Assembly: GCA_943355045.1 (NCBI GenBank) | Contig: CALRDY010000012.1 | Span: forward strand, 1-11,641 | Source: Candidatus Nomurabacteria bacterium | GTDB lineage: Bacteria; Patescibacteriota; Minisyncoccia; Phycocordibacterales; Phycocordibacteraceae | Direction of reading: 5' to 3' | DNA length: 11,641 nucleotides | Shown: positions 1 through 5,151 of the stretch, piece by piece | Position numbering within the stretch: the stretch's first letter is position 1 | Layout: each line of letters begins with the position of its first letter | Translations under genes and position numbers: made by a program | Notes under the pieces: model-generated | Database searches by the model: none | What the model saw: the letters and a program-made list of their open reading frames with translations, nothing else | Told to the model about the DNA's origin: nothing

Positions 1-62
1 GCATCGTAGCGAGTCCGTGCTTTTTCTTTTGCTTCCGCAAATTGGTCGAAATTTACCTCCAT
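1..62 (-). CDS. 5' fragment of a divergent gene of unknown function
   Basis: Reading the minus strand from an ATG at 62 gives 20 codons without a stop to the window edge (MEVNFDQFAEAKEKARTRYD...). An in-frame TAG at 72-74 on the minus strand rules out any earlier start, so this ATG is the only one available. The peptide is charged and looks helical, but it is too short to assign to a family. No Shine-Dalgarno precedes it; a TGT-TAGAAT extended -10 sits 6 bases before the ATG, which would give a leaderless mRNA. If real, the rplC cluster begins at a divergent pair, and rpsJ is not its immediate upstream neighbour. Confidence 0.4.
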   Translation of the reverse strand, partial: MEVNFDQFAEAKEKARTRYD

Positions 63-68
63 GAAATT

Positions 69-77
69 ATTCTAACA
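69..77 (-). promoter_or_regulatory. Extended -10 promoter candidate for the divergent gene
   Basis: On the minus strand the bases read TGT followed by TAGAAT, an extended -10 (TGn) plus a hexamer with one mismatch to TATAAT. Six bases separate it from the ATG at 62, so transcription would start at or next to the start codon. I see no convincing -35, which extended -10 promoters often lack. The resemblance is direct; activity is inferred. Confidence 0.35.
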
Positions 78-106
78 CTCGAAGAAGGAGATAAGCAGGC
101 TCTAAT

Positions 107-165
107 TTGCATATTTCGGAGGGGTAGGGTAGAGTGCTCCTAAAGCTACGTACCTCCTTGGAGGG
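107..165 (+). promoter_or_regulatory. rplC leader: weak promoter, two SD sequences and an anti-SD mimic
   Basis: A weak promoter match is TTGCAT (107-112), a 17-base spacer, then TAGAGT (130-135). The leader holds two purine-rich SD sequences, GGAGGGG at 118-124 and GGAGGG at 160-165. Between them lies ACCTCCTT (152-159), the same string as the anti-SD tail of bacterial 16S rRNA. CCTCC (153-157) could pair with the upstream GGAGG (118-122), or its CCTC could fold onto GAGG (161-164) with a four-base loop and hide the SD of the ATG at 170. These pairings exclude each other, so the leader could switch. The strings are seen; the promoter is weak and the switching is inference. Confidence 0.35.
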
Positions 166-169
166 ACCT

Positions 170-982
170 ATGGCATCTCGCGCAACGCGATTTGCTGTTG
201 CGCGATTTGCTTTTAAAAAACCTGCCCCGTTAGAAACTTCAAAACAAACAAAACAAGACACTAAACCGATTATGGCTGAAACCAGCAAAAGTACTAATAA
301 GGACATCTCTTCCGTTTCTAACGGGGTGAAAAAATTCATCCTCGCTACAAAAGAAGGCATGACCCGTATCTTCGGGGAAGACGGCGTTGCACGCGCCGGC
401 ACCATCCTCGTAGCTGACCCAGTCACGGTCACTCAGGTAAAGACGGCGGCGGGCAAGGACGGCTATGCGGCGGTGCAGGTCGGACAGGGCGTGCGCAGGA
501 CGAAGAACATCAGCAAGCCGGTCCTCGGACACACGAAAGGGAAGGGTTACAAGGCCATCCGCGAGTTCCGTACCGATGATGGCCCCGACGCTTCGGTCGG
601 GGAGCCGACCGAAGCGTCGGCTCTGAAGGTCGGTGCAACGATTGACGCGTCAGTATTCTCTGTCGGCGACACGGTGCAGGTTTCCGGCCTCACGAAAGGC
701 AAGGGTTTCGCCGGTGTCGTGAAGCGCCATGGCTTCCACGGCGGTCCGCGTACGCACGGTCAGAAGCACACCGAGCGCTCTCCGGGATCGATTGGTGGCG
801 GTGGCGGTCGCGCAGGCGGTCGCGTTGCGAAGGGTATGCGCATGGCCGGCCGTATGGGTACGGACCGCGTAACCGTCACGAACCTCAAGGTGCTCGTGGT
901 CGACGTCGCCGCAGGCAGGATTATCGTCAGTGGCGCAGTTCCAGGACGCCGCGGCACACTTCTTGAAGTAGTCTCCGCATAA
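170..982 (+). CDS. rplC: 50S ribosomal protein L3 (uL3) with N-terminal extension
   Basis: L3 binds 23S rRNA near its 3' end, helps start 50S assembly, and sends a loop to the peptidyl-transferase centre. Its core begins at KKFILATKEGMTRIF (about residue 54 from this start), followed by SGLTKGKGFAG (172-182), the central-loop region HGFHGGPRTHG...GSIG (188-209) and KGMRMAGRMG (221-230). From the ATG at 170 it is 270 aa against roughly 205-220 usual. ATG 170 was chosen for the GGAGGG four bases upstream. GTG 134 (SD GGAGGGG), ATG 272 and GTG 326 are in-frame alternatives; GTG 326 would give a normal-sized 218 aa protein. The extension contains two inverted repeats, and a palindromic doublet encodes residues about 139-151. 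The loop after GSIG reads GGGGRAGG, without the glutamine that PrmB methylates in E. coli L3. Family call certain, start uncertain. Confidence 0.96.
   Translation: MASRATRFAVARFAFKKPAPLETSKQTKQDTKPIMAETSKSTNKDISSVSNGVKKFILATKEGMTRIFGEDGVARAGTILVADPVTVTQVKTAAGKDGYAAVQVGQGVRRTKNISKPVLGHTKGKGYKAIREFRTDDGPDASVGEPTEASALKVGATIDASVFSVGDTVQVSGLTKGKGFAGVVKRHGFHGGPRTHGQKHTERSPGSIGGGGGRAGGRVAKGMRMAGRMGTDRVTVTNLKVLVVDVAAGRIIVSGAVPGRRGTLLEVVSA
178..205 (+). repeat. 9-bp hairpin just after the L3 ATG
   Basis: TCGCGCAAC (178-186) and GTTGCGCGA (197-205) are perfectly complementary around a 10-base loop. The same stretch carries a direct repeat of CGCGATTTGCT (186-196 and 201-211, period 15), which encodes RFAVA/RFAFK. 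The stem starts 8 bases after the A of ATG 170, where it would hinder initiation at that codon. A T-rich stretch follows but is not a clean terminator tract. Confidence 0.55.
225..326 (+). repeat. Long inverted repeat bracketing the rplC start region (copy 1)
   Basis: CCCCGTTAGAAAC (225-237) is the exact reverse complement of GTTTCTAACGGGG (314-326). Two more G-U pairs (G224 with U327, U223 with G328) would carry the stem into the GTG at 326-328. The 76-base loop is A-rich and holds the in-frame ATG at 272. The right arm encodes V-S-N-G-V just before the conserved L3 core. A second, diverged copy sits at the 5' end of rplV (3541-3637). It may be an RNA switch that masks starts, or a small transposed element with 13-bp terminal repeats. 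Confidence 0.75.
583..622 (+). repeat. Tandem palindrome pair inside rplC
   Basis: Two 20-base palindromes abut exactly. Unit 1 (583-602) has arms CCCCGAC/GTCGGGG and loop GCTTCG. Unit 2 (603-622) has arms AGCCGAC/GTCGGCT and loop CGAAGC. The units are inverted relative to each other, so together they also form one 16-bp perfect inverted repeat (585-600 with 605-620) around GGAG. The loops are mutually complementary. The DNA encodes the low-complexity peptide GPDASVGEPTEASA in a variable hinge of L3. The arrangement resembles a paired REP-type element that stayed in frame; this identity is inference. Confidence 0.8.
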
Positions 983-992
983 TTTGAATACT

Positions 993-1706
993 ATGACTAC
1001 TGCAAAGATCATGAAAAAGAAAGTCGCGTACGTACCGATCGAGGTGCCGGTCTTCTCTATGGCAGGGAAGGAGGTTTCGACAATGACGCTTCCCGAGGAT
1101 ATCTTCGGTGCGCCCTGGAGGAGCGACCTCGTGCACCAGGTTACGACCGCGATGCAGGCGAATGCGCGTCAGAACCGTGCCAATACGAAAGATCGCGCGG
1201 AAGTGTCGGGCGGCGGCAAGAAGCCGTGGAAGCAGAAGGGTACCGGTCAGGCGCGTCACAGCTCCAACCGTTCTCCGATCTGGCGCCACGGCGGCGTGAC
1301 TTTCGGTCCGCGCTCCGAGCGCGACTACAGCGAGAAGATCAACCGCAAGATGCGCATCGGCGCTCTCCTCTCGGTGCTCTCGAAGAAGGCGAAGGACGGC
1401 GAGATCATCCTGGTTGACACCTTCTCTTTCGCTACACCGAAGACATCGCTCGCAAAGGCAGCTATCATCGCGCTCGCAAAGGGTGCCAAGGCCGATAAGC
1501 TCGTCGCAAAGAAGAAGAACGCCGCACTGGTCGCGCTTTCCGCTTACGACGCGGCGTCGATCAAGAGCTTCAAGAATTTCGGGAATATCATGACGGAGGA
1601 GCTGCGTAACATCAATCCGGTCGACGTCCTCGCGCACAAGTACCTCATTATCGAGAATCCGGAGGCGGCGTTTAAGGCACTGAGTGCCCGCGCAAAATCT
1701 AAATAA
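993..1706 (+). CDS. rplD: 50S ribosomal protein L4 (uL4)
   Basis: L4 binds 23S rRNA early in assembly, and its extended loop lines the exit tunnel. The 237 aa product has the tunnel-loop signature at about residues 75-121 (GGKKPWKQKGTGQARHSS, then RSPIWRHGGVTFGPRSERDYSEKINRKMR), followed by the Rossmann-like core ending in VDVLAHKYLIIENPEAAFKAL. It is longer than the usual 200-210 aa because of about 10 leading residues and a longer C-terminal half. ATG 993 lies 10 bases after the rplC stop with no SD; TTG 984 and ATG 1011 are in-frame alternatives. In E. coli L4 represses its own operon through the S10 leader; I cannot recognise that leader structure here. Confidence 0.97.
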   Translation: MTTAKIMKKKVAYVPIEVPVFSMAGKEVSTMTLPEDIFGAPWRSDLVHQVTTAMQANARQNRANTKDRAEVSGGGKKPWKQKGTGQARHSSNRSPIWRHGGVTFGPRSERDYSEKINRKMRIGALLSVLSKKAKDGEIILVDTFSFATPKTSLAKAAIIALAKGAKADKLVAKKKNAALVALSAYDAASIKSFKNFGNIMTEELRNINPVDVLAHKYLIIENPEAAFKALSARAKSK

Positions 1707-1711
1707 ATACT

Positions 1712-2077
1712 ATGGCTATTTTCGGCAACAAAAAGAAAGAAAAGAAGGAGAAGGTAGCGCCGGTTCGTCGCGCCCGCACGACAGCGACGGCAAATGGCGT
1801 CGCGCATGACATCATTCGCGCACCGTGGTTCTCTGAGAAAGCGCTCGTCGGGACTGAAAAGGGCGTGTACGTCTTTGACGTGTCGCTGCGCGCGACGAAG
1901 GCCGAGATCGCAAGCGCGATCAAGGAGATCTACAACGTTTCTCCAAGGAAGATCCGCACGCTGAATCTGCAGGGAAAGCCGAAGACGATGCGCACGAAGC
2001 GCGGCATGGGCATGCGCTCGGATCGTCGCAAGGCCTACGTGTATCTGAACGCCGGCGATACCATTCAATTTGCTTAA
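1712..2077 (+). CDS. rplW: 50S ribosomal protein L23 (uL23)
   Basis: L23 sits at the tunnel exit and docks trigger factor and SRP. The 121 aa protein has a disordered basic tail of about 32 residues (GNKKKEKKEKVAPVRRART...), then the core from DIIRAPWFSEKA. Glu42 in FSEKA matches E. coli L23 Glu18, the trigger-factor and SRP contact. ATKAEIASAIKEIYNV (61-76) and the basic loop KGKPKTMRTKRGMGMRSDRRKAYV-type region (about 88-110) are typical. It starts 5 bases after the rplD stop in an ACT-ATG context without an SD. The residues ANGVA just before the core recall the SNGV of L3 and L22, but no matching left arm was found. Confidence 0.97.
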   Translation: MAIFGNKKKEKKEKVAPVRRARTTATANGVAHDIIRAPWFSEKALVGTEKGVYVFDVSLRATKAEIASAIKEIYNVSPRKIRTLNLQGKPKTMRTKRGMGMRSDRRKAYVYLNAGDTIQFA

Positions 2078-2080
2078 TTT

Positions 2081-2929
2081 ATGAAAACGTACAAGCCTAC
2101 ATCCAAGAGTCGCCGTTTCATGACCACGCTTCCGTACAAGGAGCTGCTTTCTGGTCATGCGCCGCACAAGCCGCTCTTGAAGAAGAAGTCGAGCCAGGGC
2201 GGACGCAATGCGTTCGGCCGCATCACGACGCGTCACCAGGGCGGCGGCCACAAGCGTCGTCTCCGCGCGGTGGATTTCAAGTACGACAAGAAGAACATCC
2301 CAGCGAAGATCGAGACCGTCGAATATGATCCGTTCCGCACGGCATTTATCGGACTCGCGCTCTATCGCGATGGCGAGCGCCGTTACGTCATCCTGCCGAA
2401 GGGCGTAAAGGTCGGCGATTCGTTCATCGTCGCCGAAGATGCGCCGCTGACGCTTGCGAACCGCCTTCCGCTCGGCGCAATTCCGGTCGGCACCTTTGTG
2501 TACAATATCGAGCTTTCTCCAGGCGCCGGTGCCGTCCTCGTCCGTTCCGCAGGCAACTTCGCTGAAGTCGTTGCTCACGATGCGGGCTATGCGCAGGTAA
2601 AGCTTCCGTCGACCGAAATCCGCAAAGTGTCCGACCTCGCATGGGCTTCTATCGGTACGGTCGGCAACGAAGAGTCCAACCTTGTCGTCATCGGTAAGGC
2701 AGGCCGCAGTCGCTGGATGGGTATCCGTCCGACTGTTCGCGGTACGGCTATGAACCCGGTTGACCATCCGCACGGCGGCGGCGAAGGCAAGCAGGGTCGC
2801 GGGCTCCGCCGTGCCAAGAGCAAATGGGGCAAGCCTACCGGCAAGGGTCAGAAGACTCGCACGCCGAAGAAGTACTCAAACATGTTTATCGTGACGCGCA
2901 GAAAGGTAGGGAAGAAGAGAAAGGGCTAA
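2081..2929 (+). CDS. rplB: 50S ribosomal protein L2 (uL2)
   Basis: L2 is required for subunit joining and peptidyl-transferase activity. The product is 282 aa, slightly over the usual 273-277. MKTYKPTSKSRRF opens the protein; GRITTRHQGGGHKRR (46-60) is the 23S-binding N-terminal motif, and MNPVDHPHGGGEGK (224-237) is the family signature, with the key histidine at residue 229 as in E. coli. The C-terminus is basic (RRKVGKKRKG). The start lies 3 bases after the rplW stop (TAATTTATG), so re-initiation is likely. It is the last gene before an intrinsic terminator, which is unusual because rpsS normally follows without a break. Confidence 0.98.
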   Translation: MKTYKPTSKSRRFMTTLPYKELLSGHAPHKPLLKKKSSQGGRNAFGRITTRHQGGGHKRRLRAVDFKYDKKNIPAKIETVEYDPFRTAFIGLALYRDGERRYVILPKGVKVGDSFIVAEDAPLTLANRLPLGAIPVGTFVYNIELSPGAGAVLVRSAGNFAEVVAHDAGYAQVKLPSTEIRKVSDLAWASIGTVGNEESNLVVIGKAGRSRWMGIRPTVRGTAMNPVDHPHGGGEGKQGRGLRRAKSKWGKPTGKGQKTRTPKKYSNMFIVTRRKVGKKRKG

Positions 2930-2947
2930 ATGAAGACAAAGAAAAAC

Positions 2948-2971
2948 CCCGCACGAAAGTGCGGGCTTTTT
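2948..2971 (+). terminator. Intrinsic terminator after rplB
   Basis: CCCGCAC (2948-2954), a GAAA loop, GTGCGGG (2959-2965), then C and five Ts (2967-2971). The 7-bp GC-rich stem with a GNRA-type tetraloop plus U-tract is a textbook terminator, 18 bases past the rplB stop. Five As before the stem (2942-2946) would allow function on the opposite strand too. Confidence 0.88.
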
Positions 2972-2997
2972 CTTGGCGTTATCGAGTGCGGGGAAGG

Positions 2998-3047
2998 CCA
3001 CGAAACGGCGTGGATGGTACGGTAAATGACCGTATAATTTCTATACT
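2998..3047 (+). promoter_or_regulatory. Promoter candidate with operator-like inverted repeats
   Basis: TATAAT (3033-3038) is a perfect -10 box, followed by TATACT (3042-3047). A perfect inverted repeat TACGGT-5-ACCGTA (3018-3034) overlaps the first two bases of TATAAT and fills the spacer region; another, CCACG-6-CGTGG (2998-3013), covers the expected -35 position. No good -35 hexamer is present, which fits a regulated promoter. Directly after the L2 terminator, it could restart transcription for rpsS onward. Seen: the boxes and repeats. Inferred: promoter and repressor-site function. Confidence 0.5.
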
Positions 3048-3115
3048 ATGCATACACGATATGTCAACGTTCTGAAACGGACTAGGATTTATGAGGGTCA
3101 TTTGGAGCGGTACTG

Positions 3116-3144
3116 TTGACTCCGCAGACTGCTTCCTGTATCTT
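3116..3144 (+). promoter_or_regulatory. Second promoter candidate before rpsS
   Basis: TTGACT (3116-3121, five of six matches to the -35 consensus), a 17-base spacer, then TATCTT (3139-3144, four of six). Transcription would begin near 3151, giving a leader of about 28 bases that opens with the hairpin at 3153-3165. Confidence 0.45.
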
Positions 3145-3152
3145 TCATCTAT

Positions 3153-3170
3153 CCCGCATAGCGGGCTTTT
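3153..3170 (+). terminator. Terminator-like hairpin 8 bases before the rpsS start
   Basis: CCCGC (3153-3157), loop ATA, GCGGG (3161-3165), then CTTTT. Structurally it is a short intrinsic terminator, yet it ends only 8 bases before the S19 ATG. It could stop read-through from the upstream promoter (attenuation), or serve as a 5' stem on transcripts from the promoter at 3116-3144. Five base pairs is short, so strong termination is not assured. Confidence 0.5.
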
Positions 3171-3178
3171 CATTGCTT

Positions 3179-3532
3179 ATGGCACGCTCACTCAAAAAAG
3201 GACCCTTCGTGGACGTCAAACTCCTGAAGAAGGTCATGAATGCAAAACCGGCTACCTCCGGAGTGATAAACACGTGGGCGCGCCGTAGCCAGATCAGCCC
3301 AGAAATGATCGGTTTTACCCTGGGCGTTCACAACGGCAAGCAGCACCTCCCGGTCCTCGTCTCTGAGGACATGGTGGGGCATCGCCTCGGTGAATTCTCG
3401 CCGACCAAGAAGTTCATCCGTCACGGAGGCAAGATGCAGAAGGAGATGGAGACCAAGAAGCAGGAGGCTGAGATCGCTTCTGCAAAGGCCGCAAAGGCTC
3501 CCGCTGCCGCCGCTCCCGCTGCAAAGAAATAA
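3179..3532 (+). CDS. rpsS: 30S ribosomal protein S19 (uS19)
   Basis: S19 forms a dimer with S13 in the 30S head. The start [19 protein letters not shown] matches the family closely, and [26 protein letters not shown] (54-79) is the signature block. At 117 aa it exceeds the usual 92 or so because of an Ala/Lys tail (about 85-117, ending [11 protein letters not shown]) encoded partly by a 15-base direct repeat of GCTCCCGCTGC (3497-3507, 3512-3522). The ATG at 3179 follows a hairpin and has no SD. It opens the second transcription block of the cluster. Confidence 0.97.
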   Translation: MARSLKKGPFVDVKLLKKVMNAKPATSGVINTWARRSQISPEMIGFTLGVHNGKQHLPVLVSEDMVGHRLGEFSPTKKFIRHGGKMQKEMETKKQEAEIASAKAAKAPAAAAPAAKK

Positions 3533-3540
3533 GATACGCG

Positions 3541-3637
3541 CCCCGTTAGATTTTTATGTCCTCAACCAAACTTACAACAAAGAAAGCAGCGGACTCCCGC
3601 ACGAGCAAGGCAAGTGCAGTTGCCGTATCTAATGGGG
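3541..3637 (+). repeat. Inverted repeat bracketing the rplV start (copy 2)
   Basis: CCCCGTTAGA (3541-3550) pairs with TCTAATGGGG (3628-3637), one pair being G-U; flanking G3540-U3638 and C3539-G3639 can extend it to 12 pairs. The left arm shares the 11 bases GCCCCGTTAGA with the rplC copy. The right arm differs at the C-to-T position, which keeps pairing and the encoded Asn. The rplV ATG lies 5 bases into the 77-base loop, and the right arm encodes S-N-G-V, ending on an in-frame GTG (3637-3639). Confidence 0.7.
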
Positions 3638-3975
3638 TGGCCTACGCAACCCTCAAGAGCCATAATCAGACGCCGCGCAAGGTCCGCCTCGTGACGGAGC
3701 TCATAAAAGGCAAGAAGGTGCAGGATGCGCTCGTCGCGCTCGAATTCCTCCCGAAGCGCGCTGCGGAACCGATCATGAAGCTCCTCCAGAGCGCCATCGC
3801 GAATGCGAAGGTGTCAGGCGAAGATGTCGATACGCTCCGCGTGCAGTCGATCGTCGTCGAGAGCGCCGGCATCCTGAAGAAGTACATGCCCCGCGCCTTC
3901 GGACGCGCATCGCTTATTCGCCGCAGAAAGAGCGCAGTCAAGCTGACTCTTGGCGCAGCCCCAGTTTCGAAATAA
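3556..3975 (+). CDS. rplV: 50S ribosomal protein L22 (uL22) with N-terminal extension
   Basis: L22 contacts all 23S domains and lines the exit tunnel with a hairpin loop. The 139 aa product has the core from AYATLKSHNQTPRKVRLV (29-46), then KRAAEPIMKLLQSAIANAK (67-85) and the hairpin ending PRAFGRASLIRRRKS (112-126). The first 27 residues are a basic, Ser/Thr/Ala-rich tail outside the family. The ATG at 3556 was chosen because the frame is open and it is the only ATG before the core. GTG 3637 would give 112 aa, the usual length, and lies in the right arm of the inverted repeat. Neither start has an SD. Confidence 0.95.
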   Translation: MSSTKLTTKKAADSRTSKASAVAVSNGVAYATLKSHNQTPRKVRLVTELIKGKKVQDALVALEFLPKRAAEPIMKLLQSAIANAKVSGEDVDTLRVQSIVVESAGILKKYMPRAFGRASLIRRRKSAVKLTLGAAPVSK

Positions 3976-3980
3976 ATGCT

Positions 3981-4697
3981 ATGACACACATCGTACATCC
4001 TTTCGCACATCGTCTCGGCATCATCCGGGACTGGAAGAGTCGTTGGTTCGCCGCCGACAAGAAGACCTATCGTGAGAACATTAAGGTAGACGAGACGATC
4101 CGTCGTTTTCTTACGAAAAAGCTGCGCGGCACCTATACGAGCGGCATCGAGATCGAGCGTTCAGCGAACGAACTGCGCATCATTCTCTCGACGGCGCGCC
4201 CGGGCCTCGTGATCGGCCGTTCCGGCGAGAACGCAGTCAAGCTGCGCAAGGAGCTGACTGACCTCGTTCGGAAGACTTCTGGACACGCGCTCACAGGGGG
4301 CAAGCAGGTCAAGTTCGATATCAACGAAGTGCGCCAGCCGGAGACGGATGCTGCCGTCGTCGCCTACATGATTGCGGAAGGGCTCGAGAAGCGCATGCCG
4401 TTCCGCCGCGTCTTGAAGCAGACGGTCGAGAAGGTTATCGCGGTACGCGAGGTCGAAGGCGTACGCATCGCGATTTCTGGCCGCCTCGGCGGTGCTGAAA
4501 TGAGCCGTAAGGAGGAGTCAAAGAAGGGGCGTATCCCGCTCCAGACCTTCCGTGCCGATATCGATTTCGCTCACGAGCAGGCGTACTTGCCGTACGGCGT
4601 CATCGGCATCAAAGTGTGGATCTACCGCGGTAATGTGTACCAGGACAAGAAAGCGCCGGTACGCATGCCGGATACGGTGCCGGCGCACGCTGCATAA
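3981..4697 (+). CDS. rpsC: 30S ribosomal protein S3 (uS3)
   Basis: S3 forms part of the mRNA entry channel in the 30S head. It is 238 aa, near the usual 210-240. It starts with the typical HPFAHRLGIIRDWKSRWFA, has a type-2 KH domain with ARPGLVIGRSGENAVKLRKEL (72-92, GRSG as the GxxG loop), and the C-terminal domain signature GRLGGAEMSRKE (168-179) with GVIGIKVWIYRG (206-217). It begins 5 bases after the rplV stop, in the context TAA-ATGCT-ATG; the first of these ATGs is a two-codon dead end. Confidence 0.98.
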   Translation: MTHIVHPFAHRLGIIRDWKSRWFAADKKTYRENIKVDETIRRFLTKKLRGTYTSGIEIERSANELRIILSTARPGLVIGRSGENAVKLRKELTDLVRKTSGHALTGGKQVKFDINEVRQPETDAAVVAYMIAEGLEKRMPFRRVLKQTVEKVIAVREVEGVRIAISGRLGGAEMSRKEESKKGRIPLQTFRADIDFAHEQAYLPYGVIGIKVWIYRGNVYQDKKAPVRMPDTVPAHAA

Positions 4698-4707
4698 TCA
4701 TTCTGCT

Positions 4708-5130
4708 ATGTTGTTTCCTAAAAAAGTAAAGCATCGCAAGTGGCAGACGCAGCGCAAGAGCGAGAAGCGCCTGTCCCGCCCGGAAACGCGCGGCACGACC
4801 ATCGCGTTCGGCTCATTCGCGCTCAAGGCGCTCACGAATGCGCGTGTCACGAGCAACCAGATCGAGTCGGCGCGCAAGGTGCTCGCCCGCGCGATCTCGA
4901 AGACCGGCAAGATGTGGATCCGCATTTTCCCGGACCGTCCGGTAACCGCCAAGCCGGCAGAAGTGGGCATGGGTAGCGGTAAGGGCGATCCGAAACACTA
5001 CGTCTTCGAAGTGCGTCCAGGTCGCGTTCTTTTCGAGCTCGATGGCGTTCCTGAGGACATCGCACGCGCGCATCTGCGCCAGGCGGGCATGAAGCTTCCG
5101 GTCACGACGTCTATCATCGCGCGCCGCTAA
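4708..5130 (+). CDS. rplP: 50S ribosomal protein L16 (uL16)
   Basis: L16 sits near the A-site tRNA elbow and is needed for 50S function. It is 140 aa, the normal size. QIESARKVLARAISKTGKMWIRIFPDRPVTAKP (51-83) and RVLFELDGVPEDIARAHLRQAGMKLPVTT (106-134) are diagnostic. The loop normally reading RMGKGKG reads GMGSGKG here (87-93), so the arginine that RoxA hydroxylates in E. coli L16 (Arg81) is glycine. The start is 10 bases after the rpsC stop in a GCT-ATG context, without an SD. Confidence 0.97.
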   Translation: MLFPKKVKHRKWQTQRKSEKRLSRPETRGTTIAFGSFALKALTNARVTSNQIESARKVLARAISKTGKMWIRIFPDRPVTAKPAEVGMGSGKGDPKHYVFEVRPGRVLFELDGVPEDIARAHLRQAGMKLPVTTSIIARR

Positions 5131-5151
5131 CATTGCTTTTTTCCTATTTCT

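Noticed and set aside
70-76. TTCTAAC upstream of rplC as another repeat arm
   Set aside because: It is not followed by GGGG and has no nearby partner; it is explained by the minus-strand -10 box.
134-169. GTG 134 as the rplC start
   Set aside because: It has an SD at 118-124, but it adds still more residues to an already extended L3 and may overlap a promoter -10. ATG 170 was preferred; the point remains open.
1778-1805. A third copy of the SNGV/inverted-repeat element in rplW (peptide ANGVA)
   Set aside because: The peptide is similar and correctly placed, but the DNA differs from the right arm and no complementary left arm lies upstream.
1544-2773. A 409-codon open frame on the minus strand across rplD, rplW and rplB
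   Set aside because: It lies antisense to three certain r-protein genes, has Arg/Ala/Asp-rich shadow composition and matches no family; GC-rich codon usage on the plus strand leaves few stops on the other.
3091-3288. ATG 3091 open frame running into rpsS in another frame
   Set aside because: Overlaps the conserved S19 start out of frame and resembles nothing; the S19 frame is certain.
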